From contig NZ_CP073063.1 of NCBI RefSeq assembly GCF_022654015.1, positions 806,001-870,000 of the forward strand: a stretch of 64,000 nucleotides of DNA. Direction: 5' to 3'. Numbering within the stretch: the first letter of the stretch is position 1; every line of letters starts with the position of its first letter. Under the pieces are notes generated by a model, which saw only the letters and a list, made by a program, of their open reading frames with translations, did not search any database and had not been told where the DNA came from. The DNA is from Brevundimonas diminuta. GTDB taxonomy: Bacteria; Pseudomonadota; Alphaproteobacteria; Caulobacterales; Caulobacteraceae. The translations under genes were made by a program, and so were the position numbers. Below are positions 48,550 to 59,510 of this stretch, one piece after another.

Positions 48550-48697
48550 GGACGGGTTCCTCTGCGATAGGTTCGCGTCCGACCTCCGCTGTCGCGGACG
48601 CAAGGTCAAGTCAAACCGCGTTAGCGCGGACGTTCTCTTGACGGCGTGTAGCGAAAGGCGGACCGTCGTTCGATCAATCCCCTCTTGGAGAAGCGGG

Positions 48698-49054
48698 ATG
48701 TTCGCCGCCCTCGCCCTTGTCGCCTTTCTGACCGTTCAGGATCCGCCGCCCGCCGCCGACATGGACGGGGCCTGGTCCGTCGATCTTGCGACCGATCCGG
48801 CCCAGCCCTATCGCCAGCCCATGAACCTGACGCTCCAGGCCGATGGCGTCGTGACGGGCGACTTCTACAACAGCCGGATCGAGGCGGGCCAATGGAAGCG
48901 CCAGCACGGCCGCCTGTGCGTCTCGTTCCGAACGACCGACGGCGCAGGCCCCTATCACACGGCGGCCTGCCTTGCGGGCGATCATGTCGAGGGTCAGACC
49001 TGGGCCGAACACCGCAACTTCGTCTTCATCTGGCGCGCCGACCGCCCCTCTTGA
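48698..49054 (+). CDS. Unrecognised exported protein, 118 aa
   Basis: Signal-like N-terminus MFAALALVAFLTV and a mature domain with DGAWSVDLATDPAQPYRQPMNLTLQADGVVTGDFYNSRIEAGQWKR, a pattern of short beta strands, and two Cys (LCVSF, TAACLAGD). The GxWxVDLxxxPxxPxYxQPMxLxxxxDGxVxGxFYxSxI layout resembles a small lipocalin-like or META-type barrel, but I cannot name it. I start at the ATG at 48698 with GAGAAGCGGG before it; the open frame extends upstream without homology. Divergent from eda; 148 nt between the starts. Confidence 0.72.
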   Translation: MFAALALVAFLTVQDPPPAADMDGAWSVDLATDPAQPYRQPMNLTLQADGVVTGDFYNSRIEAGQWKRQHGRLCVSFRTTDGAGPYHTAACLAGDHVEGQTWAEHRNFVFIWRADRPS

Positions 49055-49104
49055 AGCCTCGCCGCTCAAGCCCATCTGTCAGCGAGGGGAGTGGGGGATT
49101 TCAT

Positions 49105-49150
49105 ACGAATTAGACGAATTAGACTCTGTTTTTCACTGCCGGGTCTGATT
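49105..49150 (-). repeat. Dispersed motif ACGAATTAGACGAATTAGAC, copy 2
   Basis: Same 20-bp tandem as at 4690, in the same orientation relative to a minus-strand gene end (here the alpha/beta hydrolase), with a loosely matching right flank including CTGTTTTT and GTCTGA. The repeated placement just past stops suggests a mobile 3' element or processing signal. Confidence 0.6.
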
Positions 49151-49155
49151 GACGC

Positions 49156-49962
49156 TCAGCGTCGATGGGCCAGGTCGGCCAGCCGTGTGACTAGGGCGCT
49201 CTCGGCATCGAACAGCGGATCCAGAACCGTGAAATGGTTCAGGCCGGGCAGGGCCTCGAACCGCGTCTCGGCCCCGGCGTCGCCCCAGCGCGCGGCCATG
49301 TCGCGGCTCTGATCCACGAAGGCCTCGCTTTCCGCACCACCGACGATGCAGTCCAGAATCGCGCCGACCGGCGCCGGCCAGCGGATCGGCGACAGGGCCT
49401 CAGCCTCTGCCGTACTCAGGTCCAGGGCGACATTCAGCGAAGTGGGGATCAGAGGCTCCAGATCGAACACGCCCGAGATGGCGACCGCCGCCGAGGCCCG
49501 CCTGTCCGCCAGCAGGCAGGCCGCCATATGCCCGCCTGCCGAATGGCCGCTGACGACGGGCGCCGCGCCGGTGCGGTCGCGAATCAGATCGACCGTCGCC
49601 CGCGCCTGATCGACGATCCGGCCCAGCCGCACGCTCGGCGCCAGGTCATAGGTCGGGATGGCGACGCTGACGCCGTGTGCCAGCAGGGGCGGCGCCACGA
49701 AGCTGAACCAGCCCGCGTCGAGAGCCTGCCAGTATCCGCCGTGCAGGAAGACCACGACCGGCGCGCCGTCCCCGGCGTCGAACCAGTCGATCCGCTCGCG
49801 CTCGCCTGGGCCGTATTTCAGGACCTGGGGCGGGTGAGCGGCGCGGGCGGTCTCCGATCCCGCCTTCCAGCGCGCCATGACGGCAGGGTGGTCGGGGACC
49901 AGGGCGCGGTTGTTGTATTGCGCCTCCAGCACGGCGTCTGTGTCTTGCGGCTTACCCGTCAC
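49156..49962 (-). CDS. Alpha/beta hydrolase, kynurenine-formamidase-like
   Basis: Serine hydrolase with oxyanion-hole motif FLHGGYW, nucleophile elbow GHSAGG and, near the end, the catalytic His in LPGLNHFTVL. The N-terminal LEAQYNNRALVPDHPAVMARW is shared with arylformamidase-like hydrolases, which release formate from N-formylkynurenine, but no other kynurenine gene is here. I use the GTG at 49962 (268 aa) because homology begins just after it; the frame allows an ATG at 50010 that would overlap the divergent neighbour's start. Confidence 0.83.
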   Translation of the reverse strand: MTGKPQDTDAVLEAQYNNRALVPDHPAVMARWKAGSETARAAHPPQVLKYGPGERERIDWFDAGDGAPVVVFLHGGYWQALDAGWFSFVAPPLLAHGVSVAIPTYDLAPSVRLGRIVDQARATVDLIRDRTGAAPVVSGHSAGGHMAACLLADRRASAAVAISGVFDLEPLIPTSLNVALDLSTAEAEALSPIRWPAPVGAILDCIVGGAESEAFVDQSRDMAARWGDAGAETRFEALPGLNHFTVLDPLFDAESALVTRLADLAHRR

Positions 49963-50008
49963 GTCTTCGTCCGCTAGAAGCGCCCTCGAACCAGAGGACT
50001 GATCCGCC

Positions 50009-50266
50009 ATGATGACCGCCATCTTCGTCTTCATCAAATGCGAGCTGGGCTACGCCAACGACGTCGCGGCCGACATCGTGGATAATGTCGAGAACGTGTC
50101 GGAGGTCTATTCCACCTCGGGTCAGCACGACCTGTTGGCCAAGTTCAACCTGCCGCGCGACGCCGACATCGGCACCTTCGTGACGAAACAGGTCCAGACG
50201 CGGCCGCACGTGCGCGACACCTTCACCGTCATCACCTTCTCGCCCTTCCTGCCTTCGAAGATTTAG
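50009..50266 (+). CDS. Stand-alone Lrp/AsnC ligand-binding (RAM) domain protein
   Basis: 85-aa protein consisting only of the Lrp/AsnC C-terminal ligand-binding domain, without the helix-turn-helix. The alpha-beta sandwich pattern is AIFVFIKCELGYANDVAADIVDNVENVSEVYSTSGQHDLLAKF...FVTKQVQTRPHVRDTFTVITF, with the SGQHDLL that is typical. Such stand-alone RAM proteins form oligomers and may bind amino acids. The start is the ATG at 50009 (ATG at 50012 is equivalent). Its stop overlaps the convergent next gene by 4 nt. Confidence 0.9.
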   Translation: MMTAIFVFIKCELGYANDVAADIVDNVENVSEVYSTSGQHDLLAKFNLPRDADIGTFVTKQVQTRPHVRDTFTVITFSPFLPSKI

Positions 50267-50766
50267 GGCGCGGCCTTTCGCCTGACCTTGTCCTTGCGGT
50301 CCTCGGCCTCGTCGTCGTCGCCGACCTTTTCCTCGACCGTGGCCGACAGGCGCTGGAAGACGCCCAAGCCCACCAGCACCAGCACCGAGGCGATCAGCAG
50401 GGCGGTGGGATAGAGCAGCTGCGCCACGTCCTCGCGCGCCGTCTTGAACACGACGACCAGGGCTTCGAGGAACAGGGCGATGACGATGGTCGACAGGAAC
50501 TTGGTCAGGCTGCGCCGAGCCTCGGCGGCGCTGCGCTTCTCGTTGCCGCGCCGAACCTCGTCCTCGAAGATGTATTTGGCCACGTCGAACACGGCGATGG
50601 CGACGATGACATAGCCCAGCACGTCCAGAACCGCGTCTGCGCCGGACTTGTCGGGCGAGCCGATGCCGTGCAGCGCATCCTTCACCCCGAACCCGATCAG
50701 GGCCATGGCCGCTAGCAACAGCAGCAGGCTGGCGAAGGCGAACACCGCCCGGGTCAGATAGGTCAT
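50263..50766 (-). CDS. Unrecognised membrane protein, 167 aa
   Basis: Multi-pass membrane protein. It starts MTYLTRAVFAFASLLLLLAAMALIGFG (TM1, about 8-27), with further hydrophobic segments at about 46-64 (VLDVLGYVIVAIAVFDVAKYIF), 85-105 (STIVIALFLEALVVVF) and 116-135 (YPTALLIASVLVLVGLGVF). The tail is charged (EEKVGDDDEAEDRKDKVRRK). No family name recalled. The ATG at 50766 is preceded by GGAGGGA, so the start is clear, although the frame continues upstream. Divergent from hmgA; 114 bp between starts. Confidence 0.78.
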   Translation of the reverse strand: MTYLTRAVFAFASLLLLLAAMALIGFGVKDALHGIGSPDKSGADAVLDVLGYVIVAIAVFDVAKYIFEDEVRRGNEKRSAAEARRSLTKFLSTIVIALFLEALVVVFKTAREDVAQLLYPTALLIASVLVLVGLGVFQRLSATVEEKVGDDDEAEDRKDKVRRKAAP

Positions 50767-50880
50767 GGAAATCCCTCCGCGAGGCCAAAGCAACGCGCCA
50801 ACCGCCAAGCTGTTGCCTGACGGGCAAAGGGTGACGCTGGCGCCGGGGACGGCTAAACGAAGGGCATAGGGAGACACGAC

Positions 50881-52176
50881 ATGACGCGATCCAACGCGCC
50901 CGCCTACATGACCGGTTTCGGCAATCATTTCGCGACCGAAGCCGCGCCCGGCGCCCTGCCGGTGGGTCGAAACTCGCCGCAGAAGACGCCGATGGGCCTG
51001 TATGCCGAACAGCTGTCCGGCACGGCCTTCACCGCCCCGCGCGCCGAGAACCGGCGCAGCTGGCTCTATCGCCTGCGTCCCTCGGCCCAGCATGGGCCCT
51101 ACACCCCCTTCGATCAGGGGCTGGTTCGCTCAGGTCCGTTCGACGAGACGCCGCCCAATCCCAACCGGATGCGCTGGGACCCGCTGCCGATGCCGCAGGC
51201 TGCGACCGACTGGGTCGAGGGGCTGACGACCTATGGTGGCAACGGCGAACCGGACGGCGGGGCGGGGGCGGGCATTCACCTGTATGTCGCCAACCGGTCG
51301 ATGACCGACCGGGTCTTCTATGACGCCGACGGCGAACTGCTGATCGTGCCTCAGGAAGGCGCGCATCGCTTCGTCACCGAGCTCGGCGTGATCGAGGCCC
51401 AGCCGGGCCATGTCGTCCTGATCCCGCGCGGCGTGCGCTTCCGCGTCGAGGTGGACGGGCCGGTGCGCGGCTATGTCTGTGAGAACTACGGCAGTCCGTT
51501 CCGCCTGCCGGATCTCGGCCCTATCGGCTCGAACGGCCTGGCCAATCCGCGCGACTTTGAGACCCCGGTTGCAGCCTTTGAAGACGTGGATCGTCCGACC
51601 GAGTGCGTCCAGAAATACGGCGGCCGCCTGTGGGCCACGACCTTCGATCACAGCCCGCTGGACGTCGTCGCCTGGCACGGCAATCTGGCGCCCTGCCGCT
51701 ATGATACGGCGCGGTTCAACACGATCAACACCGTCAGCTACGACCACCCCGATCCGTCGATCTTCACCGTCCTGACCAGCCCGTCCGAGACGCCCGGCAC
51801 GGCCAACATCGACTTCGTCATCTTCCCGCCGCGCTGGATGGTGGCCGAGGACACCTTCCGCCCGCCGTGGTTCCATCGCAACGTGATGAGCGAGTTCATG
51901 GGGCTGGTAACCGGCGCCTACGACGCCAAGGCCGGCGGATTCGCGCCGGGCGGCGCATCGCTGCACAACCGCATGAGCGGCCATGGCCCCGATCAGGCCA
52001 GCTATGACGGCGCGATCAAGGCCGAGCTGAAGCCGCACAAGATCGAAAACACCCTGGCCTTCATGTTCGAGACGCGCATGCCGATCCGCGTCACGAAATG
52101 GGCGTCGGAATCACCGCAGATGCAGCTCGACTACGACGACGTCTGGTCAGGCTTCACCAAAGGACAGATCTCATGA
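50881..52176 (+). CDS. hmgA: Homogentisate 1,2-dioxygenase
   Basis: Non-haem Fe(II) cupin enzyme that opens the aromatic ring of homogentisate to maleylacetoacetate in tyrosine and phenylalanine breakdown. The sequence begins [12 protein letters not shown] after TRSNAPAY, with the familiar [15 protein letters not shown] and [15 protein letters not shown], and the iron-binding region [16 protein letters not shown] (His) near 325-340 with EFMG (Glu). The length, 431 aa, is normal. No fahA or maiA follows; the downstream gene, overlapping by 4 nt, encodes a lipoprotein. Confidence 0.96.
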   Translation: MTRSNAPAYMTGFGNHFATEAAPGALPVGRNSPQKTPMGLYAEQLSGTAFTAPRAENRRSWLYRLRPSAQHGPYTPFDQGLVRSGPFDETPPNPNRMRWDPLPMPQAATDWVEGLTTYGGNGEPDGGAGAGIHLYVANRSMTDRVFYDADGELLIVPQEGAHRFVTELGVIEAQPGHVVLIPRGVRFRVEVDGPVRGYVCENYGSPFRLPDLGPIGSNGLANPRDFETPVAAFEDVDRPTECVQKYGGRLWATTFDHSPLDVVAWHGNLAPCRYDTARFNTINTVSYDHPDPSIFTVLTSPSETPGTANIDFVIFPPRWMVAEDTFRPPWFHRNVMSEFMGLVTGAYDAKAGGFAPGGASLHNRMSGHGPDQASYDGAIKAELKPHKIENTLAFMFETRMPIRVTKWASESPQMQLDYDDVWSGFTKGQIS

Positions 52177-52535
52177 TCCGTATTTCCCTCATCGCCGCCG
52201 TCGCGCTTCTGGCCGCCGCCTGCTCGCCCCAGGCCACGGGAACGGCGTCGGATGCGCCGATGCAGAGCGCCGACGCCGCGTCCTGCGCCACGCGCGGCGG
52301 CACGATGAAACAGGTTGGGCGGATGCAGTCCTGGCAGTGCGTCATCTCTTACGCCGACGCCGGCAAGCGCTGCACCGACGGCGATCAGTGCCAGGGCGAT
52401 TGCCGCATCGAGGGCAACAGCGGCGTGGCGCCGGGGACGGCGGCGACTGGCGTCTGCCAGGCGACCAGCGACCGCTTCGGCTGCAATACGACGGTCGAGG
52501 ACGGCAAGGCCGGCCCGACCCTGTGCATCGATTGA
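52173..52535 (+). CDS. Cysteine-rich lipoprotein, unrecognised
   Basis: 120-aa lipoprotein: [17 protein letters not shown] with lipobox LAAAC, then a mature part with eight further Cys ([62 protein letters not shown]), which suggests disulfide knots. The order resembles small DUF-type lipoproteins common in Caulobacterales, but I cannot name one. The ATG overlaps the hmgA stop (ATGA), so it is coupled to hmgA although a functional link is not obvious. Confidence 0.82.
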   Translation: MIRISLIAAVALLAAACSPQATGTASDAPMQSADAASCATRGGTMKQVGRMQSWQCVISYADAGKRCTDGDQCQGDCRIEGNSGVAPGTAATGVCQATSDRFGCNTTVEDGKAGPTLCID

Positions 52536-52547
52536 GGTCGCAGGCAC

Positions 52548-52578
52548 GAAAAAGCCCCCGTCGCGAACGACGGGGGCT
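52548..52578 (-). terminator. Intrinsic terminator of the lipoprotein gene at 52616
   Basis: An 11-bp perfect stem AGCCCCCGTCG/CGACGGGGGCT with CGAA loop; on the minus strand it is followed by TTTTTC. On the plus strand there is no U-tract, so it mainly ends the minus-strand transcript, but it may slow the hmgA transcript too. Confidence 0.85.
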
Positions 52579-52615
52579 GATCCATCCGTAAACGGATTTA
52601 GTCGGTCGCCAGACC

Positions 52616-52921
52616 TTAGTGGGTCGAAGGCGTGTTGGCGGTGGTCATGCCGCCGTCGGCGTTGCCGGCTTGCTGCTCGACCATGTCGGCCTTGCGGTCG
52701 GCGTTCTTCTCGACCTGATCGGCCTGGGCGTTCAGGGCGTCGGCCTGAGCGGCGGTCGGAGCAGTCGCGGCTTGCGATTCCAGTTGGTCAGCGCGGGCTT
52801 CACCCGTCGCTTCGATGGCGTCGGCTTGCTTTTCAGCGGCCTTGTCGGCGGCGCTTTCACCGCAGGCGGCGACGCCGGCCAGCATGAAGACCGACGCGGC
52901 GGCGATGGCGAACTTCTTCAT
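52616..52921 (-). CDS. Small helical lipoprotein, 101 aa
   Basis: MKKFAIAAASVFMLAGVAAC with lipobox VAAC, then a mature part of about 80 residues with no aromatic residues and strong alpha-helical heptad character (AADKAAEKQADAIEATGEARADQLESQAATA..QADQVEKNADRKADMVEQQAGNAD), similar in style to Lpp-like periplasmic coiled coils. Strong AGGAGAGG precedes the ATG. Flanked by an intrinsic terminator. Family not identified; plausibly abundant, given its strong signals. Confidence 0.85.
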   Translation of the reverse strand: MKKFAIAAASVFMLAGVAACGESAADKAAEKQADAIEATGEARADQLESQAATAPTAAQADALNAQADQVEKNADRKADMVEQQAGNADGGMTTANTPSTH

Positions 52922-53011
52922 TTGAGTTTCCTCTCCTAGATGGAAACACACAAACGCTACGGTGACGGTTCGGTTCACGCCGCCGTGAGATTTTCGTGAT
53001 CGCCCGACGCG

Positions 53012-53983
53012 TCAGCCCTCCGACTGGGCGAAGGCGACCCGCGCAGCGCCCAGCAGTGCGGCGTGTTTGTGCATGATCACCTTGGTCGGAATGTCCTGCA
53101 TATAGTCCTTGAACCGGCCCTTGCGCTCGAAGCGCTGGCGGAAAGGGCTGGTCTTGATGAAGGGCAGGATGCGCGGAACGATGCCGCCGGCGATATAGAC
53201 GCCGCCGCGCGCCCCGGTGGTCAGGGCGATGTCGCCGGCGACCGCGCCCAGGATGGCGCAGAAACGGGCCAGGGTCGCGCCGCATGGGCTGTTCGAATCG
53301 GCCAGGGCCGTTGCGGTGATCTGAGCCGGATCGTCGATATGGGTCTCGCGCCCGTCGATTTCGGCCAGGGCACGGTGCATGTTCAGCAGGCCCGGCCCGC
53401 AGATCAGACGCTCGATCGACACCCGATCATAGCGGCGACGCAGGATGCGCAGGATTTCGTCCTCGACCGGATCGCCGGGGGGGAAGCAGGCGTGTCCGCC
53501 CTCGGACGGCATGGCCATTTCCTTGCCGGCCGCATCGCGCACCAGGGCCGAGACGCCGAAGCCGGTGCCGGGGCCGAGCACCGCGACAGTGCAGTGCGGA
53601 TCGCCGTCGACCGGCCCGCCCAGGCTCTCCAGCTGGTCTTCCGGCACGATCGGCGCGCCCCAGGCCAGGGCCTCGAAGTCGTTGATCAGCTTGACCGGCT
53701 TCAGGCCCAGGGTCTGAAGCTCCGCCTCCGACACCTGCCAGGGCGAGTTGGTCAGGTCGATGGCGCCGTCCGTGACCGGGCCGGCGACGGCGATCACGCC
53801 GCCCGTCGGCTTGACCTCGCAGCCGTCGATGAAGGCGGCGACGCCTTCCAGGAAGGTCGGATAGGTCTCGGCCGGGAAGCTCTCGTGGTGGTCCAGCACG
53901 GGCTTGCCGTCCACCATGCGGGCCACGGCGAAACGGGCGTTCGTGCCGCCGACATCGCCGACGAGAAGGGTCTTGTCATTCAT
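53012..53983 (-). CDS. glk: Glucokinase
   Basis: Phosphorylates glucose to glucose 6-phosphate with ATP, feeding the Entner-Doudoroff pathway. ROK-unrelated bacterial glucokinase (family of E. coli Glk): phosphate motif GDVGGTNARFAV at 8-19, the catalytic Asp in LINDFEALAWG, adenosine motif GPGTGFGVSALV and SEGGHACFPP. Length 323 aa. It is the last gene of the zwf-pgl-edd-glk series, 30 nt after edd. Identification is secure. Confidence 0.95.
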   Translation of the reverse strand: MNDKTLLVGDVGGTNARFAVARMVDGKPVLDHHESFPAETYPTFLEGVAAFIDGCEVKPTGGVIAVAGPVTDGAIDLTNSPWQVSEAELQTLGLKPVKLINDFEALAWGAPIVPEDQLESLGGPVDGDPHCTVAVLGPGTGFGVSALVRDAAGKEMAMPSEGGHACFPPGDPVEDEILRILRRRYDRVSIERLICGPGLLNMHRALAEIDGRETHIDDPAQITATALADSNSPCGATLARFCAILGAVAGDIALTTGARGGVYIAGGIVPRILPFIKTSPFRQRFERKGRFKDYMQDIPTKVIMHKHAALLGAARVAFAQSEG

Positions 53984-54013
53984 TGGGGCGTTTCCTGCGC
54001 TCGGTTCGGTGGA

Positions 54014-55903
54014 TCAGGCGTCCACGGTCCGATCGACGAAGTTGGGATTGGGCGGGGTGTCGTCGTTGCCGCGCGAGCCGGTCGGCAGGGCGAAACAGAC
54101 CGTCGCTCCCTGCTCGGCCGTCGTGACCACATGGCGGAAGGCGCCGAACAGCTCACGGCCATAGCCCCAGGACGAACCTTCGGCGTTGACGGCGGACCGG
54201 GCGGCGGGCGGACGAGCGGTCAGGTCGGAAACGCCGACGGTGGTCAGGACCCCGGCCTCGGCGTCCAGGCGGATGATGTCGCCGTCCTGAACATGGGCCA
54301 GCGGACCGCCGGCCAGGGCCTCGGGCGAAACGTGGATGGCGGCGGGCGTCTTGCCGCTGGCGCCCGACATGCGGCCGTCGGTGACGAAGGCGACCTTGAA
54401 CCCCTTGTCCTGAATGACCGACAGGGCCGGCGACAGGCTGTGCAGTTCGGGCATGCCGTTCGCCTTCGGCCCCTGGAAGCGCAGGACCACGACCACGTCG
54501 CGGAACAGCTTGCCATCCCGGAAGGCCTGGAGTGCGTCTTCCTGAGTTTCGAACACGGCGGCGGGCGCCTCGACGATGCGGTTCTCGGGTTTGACCGCCG
54601 AGATCTTGATGACCGCACGACCCAGGTCGCCCTGAACCAGACGCAAGCCCCCCTCCTTGTCGAAGGGATTGGAGGCCGGGCGCAGGATGTCGAGATCGAG
54701 GCTTTCCTGAACCCCGTCGCGCCAGACCAGTTCGCCGTCCACCATCGACGGTTCCTGGAAATAGGCCTCGATGCCCTGACCCATGATGGTGGTCACGTCG
54801 CTGTGGATGTTGCCGGCCATCGCCAGCTCACGCGCGATGAAGGCGACGCCGCCGGCGGCCTGGAAGGCGTTCACGTCCGCCGAGCCGTTCGGATAGACCC
54901 GCGCCAGCAGCGGCGTGACCGACGACAGCTCATCCATGTCGGTCCAATCGATCAGCACGCCCGCCGCCCGCGCCATGGCGACCAGGTGGATGGCGTGATT
55001 GGTCGAGCCGCCGGTGGCCAGCAGGGCGACGATCATGTTGACGATGGACTTCTCGTCGATGACGTCGGCCATACGGCACTCGCCGCTGCGGGCCAGTTCG
55101 ACCGCCCGTTTCGCCGCCGCCGCCGTCAGGGCGTCGCGCAGGCCGGTGTCGGGATGGACGAAGGCGGTGGAGGGCATGTGCAGTCCGCCCAGCTCCATCA
55201 TCATCTGGTTGGAGTTGGCCGTGCCATAGAAGGTGCAGGTGCCGGGCGAGTGATAGCTGCCGATCTCGCTTTCCAGCAGGGTCTGACGATCCACCTTGTT
55301 CTGCGCATATTCCGCCCGGACGCGGGCCTTCTCCGCGTTCGGAATGCCCGACGGCATCGGGCCTGCGGGTGCGAAGACGACGGGCAGATGGCCGAAGGCC
55401 AGGGCGCCCATGAACAGGCCCGGAACGATCTTGTCGCACACGCCCAGCATAAGGCCGGCGTCGAAGGCGTCGTGCGTCAGGGCGATGCCCGCCGACATGG
55501 CGATCAGGTCGCGGCTGAATAGCGACAACTCCATGCCCGGACGACCCTGGGTGACGCCATCGCACATGGCGGGGGTGCCGCCGGCGACCTGGGCCGTGGC
55601 GCCGACCTCTCGTACGGCCTTGCGCACCACGTCGGGAAAGCGTTCGAACGGCTGGTGGGCCGACAGCATGTCGTTATAGGCGGTGACGATGCCCAGGTTG
55701 GGCTTGGACCCGTCCATCGCCGTCAGCTTGTCGGCGATGGTCTGGCCCGCGAAGGCGTGAGCCCAGTTGGCGCAAGACAGTTTGGCGCGTCCGGCACCGC
55801 TGTCGCGTGCGGCGTCCATGCGACGGATGTAGTCGGCGCGGGTCTCGCGGCTTTTTTCGATGATGCGGGCGGTGACGGCCGCCACGGTGGGATGAAGCGC
55901 CAT
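54014..55903 (-). CDS. edd: 6-phosphogluconate dehydratase
   Basis: First unique step of the Entner-Doudoroff route: dehydrates 6-phosphogluconate to KDPG with a 4Fe-4S cluster. IlvD/Edd family with cluster Cys in [22 protein letters not shown] and the [20 protein letters not shown] signature, and C-terminal [21 protein letters not shown]. The size, 629 aa from the ATG at 55903, is standard. GGAGGAAGG inside the pgl end serves as its ribosome-binding site; the gap to pgl is 1 nt, so translation is coupled. Confidence 0.96.
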   Translation of the reverse strand: MALHPTVAAVTARIIEKSRETRADYIRRMDAARDSGAGRAKLSCANWAHAFAGQTIADKLTAMDGSKPNLGIVTAYNDMLSAHQPFERFPDVVRKAVREVGATAQVAGGTPAMCDGVTQGRPGMELSLFSRDLIAMSAGIALTHDAFDAGLMLGVCDKIVPGLFMGALAFGHLPVVFAPAGPMPSGIPNAEKARVRAEYAQNKVDRQTLLESEIGSYHSPGTCTFYGTANSNQMMMELGGLHMPSTAFVHPDTGLRDALTAAAAKRAVELARSGECRMADVIDEKSIVNMIVALLATGGSTNHAIHLVAMARAAGVLIDWTDMDELSSVTPLLARVYPNGSADVNAFQAAGGVAFIARELAMAGNIHSDVTTIMGQGIEAYFQEPSMVDGELVWRDGVQESLDLDILRPASNPFDKEGGLRLVQGDLGRAVIKISAVKPENRIVEAPAAVFETQEDALQAFRDGKLFRDVVVVLRFQGPKANGMPELHSLSPALSVIQDKGFKVAFVTDGRMSGASGKTPAAIHVSPEALAGGPLAHVQDGDIIRLDAEAGVLTTVGVSDLTARPPAARSAVNAEGSSWGYGRELFGAFRHVVTTAEQGATVCFALPTGSRGNDDTPPNPNFVDRTVDA

Positions 55904-55904
55904 T

Positions 55905-56613
<709 letters not shown>

Positions 56614-56621
<8 letters not shown>

Positions 56622-58074
56622 CGGTCGTGTTCCAGTCGCGGCCGGTGCGGGCCATCAGCATGTCGGCGCTGTCGGGGCCCCAGGTTCCGGCGACGTAGTC
56701 GTCGGGCTTCAGGCCGGATTCGGCCCAGGCCTCGGACACCTCGTCCACCCATTTCCAAGCCTGCTCGGCCTCGTCGCGGCGCACGAACAGGGTCGAATCG
56801 CCGGCCATCGCGTCCAGCAGCAGGCGCTCATAGGCGATGCGGCGACGCGGCGGGGCGGCGGACTTGCCGTCCACACCCCAAGACAGGCTCATCTTGATCG
56901 GCTGCAACTGCATGCGCTGATCCAGGCCGGGTCGCTTGTTCATCACCGTCAGAGAGATGTCTTCTTCGGGCTGAAGCTCAATGATCATCCGGTTGGCCTG
57001 AACCTCGCCGCGATCGTCGCGGTCGAAGATCGAGTGGGGCACCGGCTTGAACTGGATGACGATCTCGGTGCGCTTCTCGGGCAGGCGCTTGCCGGTCCGC
57101 ATGAAGAAGGGCACGCCTGCCCAGCGCCAGTTGTCGATGTCGGCCCGAACGGCGACGAAGGTTTCGGTGTCCGACGGCTGGCCGCGCTCCTCGTCATAGC
57201 CCTTGGCCGGCTTGCCCTCCGAGACGCCCGCCACATACTGACCCCGCACGGTGACGCGCTCGGCTTCGTCAGGCGTGATCGGCCGTAGGGAGCGCAGCAC
57301 CTTGACCTTCTCGTTGCGCACCGAATCCGGGTCCAGGTCGCTGGGCGGCTCCATCGCCACCAGACACAGCAGCTGCAGCATGTGGTTCTGCAGCATGTCG
57401 CGCAGGGCGCCGTATTCGTCATAGTAGGGCCAGCGATCGCCGACCCCCACCGTCTCGCCGATCGTGATCTGCACGTGGTCGATGGACAGGTTGTTCCACA
57501 GCGGCTCGAAGATCGTGTTGCCGAACCGCAGGGCGATCAGGTTCTGGACGGTCTCCTTGCCCAGATAGTGGTCGATGCGGAACACCTGGTTCTCGCTGAA
57601 GGCGTGAGCCACGGCGTCGTCGATTTCGAGGAAGGACTTCAGGTCGCGCCCAACCGGCTTTTCCAGCACGATGCGGCAGTTCTTTTCGGCAAGGCCCGCC
57701 GCCTTCATCGCCGTGACGATGCGGGCATAAAGCGAGGGGGACACGGCCAGGAAGGAGGTGACCTCGCCGTCGCCGACCTTGTCCTTCAGCGGCTTGAGAC
57801 TTTCGGGCGAGGTGGCGTCGACTGCCAGATAGTCCAGGCGGGCCTTCATCCGCGACCAACTGGCTTCGTCCCAGACCTTGTCGGCTTCGGCGCGGGCCTT
57901 CACCGCCTCGTGCACCTTGGCGATATAGTCGTCGGCGCTCTCTTCGGAACGCGCAGCGCCGATGATCTTCAGCCCTTCAGGCAGAAGGCCGTCGTGTTCG
58001 AGGAAGTATAGCGACGGCAGCAGCATGCGCATCGCCAGATCGCCGCCGCCGCCAAATAGAATGAGAGCCGCCAT
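56614..58074 (-). CDS. zwf: Glucose-6-phosphate 1-dehydrogenase
   Basis: Oxidises glucose 6-phosphate to the lactone with NAD(P)+. The N-terminal dinucleotide motif is GGGGDLAMR at about 8-16 (family GASGDLxxR), catalytic His lies in RIDHYLGKE at 166-174, and the substrate region EKPVGRDL precedes. The length, 486 aa, is standard. It starts only 48 nt after the hisIE stop, with no terminator between them, so it could be read through from the his operon or use a promoter inside hisIE. Confidence 0.96.
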
Positions 58075-58122
58075 GTCTTGTCCCTCGATGATCCCATTTG
58101 TCGGGACGCACGCCTTTACGGT

Positions 58123-58746
58123 CTAGCCGCTGTCTTTGGCCGCTTCCGCTCGCGAGGCCAACACGTCCAGCACGTCCTGAAACACCATGTTACGGGCATG
58201 GAGAAGAACGAGCAGGTGATAGATCAAATCCGCAGCCTCGCTGGCGAGTTCCTCGTCCGGACCGGCGACGCCGGCCAGCGCGGTCTCCACGCCCTCCTCG
58301 CCGACCTTCTGGGCGATGCGTTTGGGCCCCTGTGCGATCAGTCGGGCGGTCCAGCTTTCGGACGGATCGGCGGCGGCCCGTTCGGCGATGGTCCGTTCCA
58401 GCCGGGCGATGCGACCCAGACCCGGCGCGTCGGCCTCGCCGAAACAGCTCGTCCGGTTCAGGTGGCAGGCGTTTCCGACCGGCCTGACGCTCAGCACGAT
58501 GGCGTCGCCGTCGCAGTCGGCCGTGATAGAAACGACGTGAAGCCGGTCGCCCGAGGTCTCGCCCTTCCTCCACCGCCCTCCGCGCGAGCGCGAGAAGAAG
58601 GTGGCCTCGCCGGATGCGATCGTCTCGTCCAGCGCCGCGCGATCCATATAGGCCAGGGTCAGGACCTGCAGCGTCGCGGCGTCCTGAACCACTACGGGAA
58701 CCAGGCCGTCGCCCTTGGCGAAGTCGATGGTGTTCGGGTCTATCAC
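58123..58746 (-). CDS. hisIE: Phosphoribosyl-AMP cyclohydrolase / phosphoribosyl-ATP pyrophosphatase HisIE
   Basis: Bifunctional enzyme for histidine steps 2 and 3. N-terminal HisI domain (residues about 1-115): [43 protein letters not shown], zinc-site [19 protein letters not shown]-terminal HisE domain (about 115-205): [29 protein letters not shown] with the conserved GEEG and [13 protein letters not shown] start overlaps the hisF stop (GTGA). In alphaproteobacteria the two functions are more often separate genes, so the fused form here is worth noting. Confidence 0.94.
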   Translation of the reverse strand: MIDPNTIDFAKGDGLVPVVVQDAATLQVLTLAYMDRAALDETIASGEATFFSRSRGGRWRKGETSGDRLHVVSITADCDGDAIVLSVRPVGNACHLNRTSCFGEADAPGLGRIARLERTIAERAAADPSESWTARLIAQGPKRIAQKVGEEGVETALAGVAGPDEELASEAADLIYHLLVLLHARNMVFQDVLDVLASRAEAAKDSG

Positions 58747-59510
58747 AGTCTCATCTCCAGGCCTTGGTCGGCCAGGTATTGTTTCAGGTCCGGAATTGCG
58801 ATGGCGCCGGTGTGGAAGACGCTGGCGGCCAGGGCGCCGGAGACGTCGGCCTGCTCGAACGCAGCCTTGAAATGCTCGGGTGCGCCAGCGCCGCCCGAGG
58901 CGATCAAGGGAATGGTCAGGCGTGCCCGTGCGGCGGACAGTTGCTCGATGTCATAGCCGCGCCGAACCCCGTCCTGATCGATGCAGTTCAGCACGATCTC
59001 TCCGGCGCCCAGGCTCTGCGCCTCATCCAGCCAGTCCAGTGTGCGTTTGCCGGCATGACGGCGTGCATCGGGGTCGCCGGTATATTTGTGCACCACCCAG
59101 TCGCCGTCCTCGAACCGGCTGTCGACGCCGACGACGACGCATTGGCTGCCCAGCCGCGCCGCCATGTCGGCGATCAGTTCGGGCCGTTCCAGAGCCGGGG
59201 AGTTGATCGAGACCTTGTCCGCCCCGTGGTCCAGACAGCGCGCCGCCTGCTCCACGGTGCGAATGCCGCCGGCCACGCAGAAAGGAATGTCCAGCAGTCG
59301 GGCGATGTCCTTGATCCAGCCGTAGTCCAGCGTCCGCCCCTCGGGGCTGGCGGTGATGTCGTAGAAGACCAGTTCATCGGCGCCCGCATCGCGATACCGA
59401 GCGGCCAGCTCGGCGGCATCGCCCATGTCGGTATGACCGACGAACTTGACGCCCTTGACCACCCGGCCGTCCTTCACGTCCAGGCAGGGAATGATCCGCC
59501 GGGCGGTCAT
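58743..59510 (-). CDS. hisF: Imidazole glycerol phosphate synthase cyclase HisF
   Basis: Cyclase subunit of IGP synthase; uses ammonia from HisH to form IGP and AICAR. TIM barrel with catalytic D11 ([15 protein letters not shown]) and the second Asp in [11 protein letters not shown]; the [12 protein letters not shown] and [10 protein letters not shown] phosphate-binding loops are present. The length, 255 aa, is typical. I start at the ATG at 59510, which overlaps the hisA stop (ATGA). Confidence 0.96.
   Translation of the reverse strand: MTARRIIPCLDVKDGRVVKGVKFVGHTDMGDAAELAARYRDAGADELVFYDITASPEGRTLDYGWIKDIARLLDIPFCVAGGIRTVEQAARCLDHGADKVSINSPALERPELIADMAARLGSQCVVVGVDSRFEDGDWVVHKYTGDPDARRHAGKRTLDWLDEAQSLGAGEIVLNCIDQDGVRRGYDIEQLSAARARLTIPLIASGGAGAPEHFKAAFEQADVSGALAASVFHTGAIAIPDLKQYLADQGLEMRL

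Noticed and set aside
58075..58122. Terminator between hisIE and zwf
   Set aside because: No stem with a following U-tract is present in the 48-bp gap.
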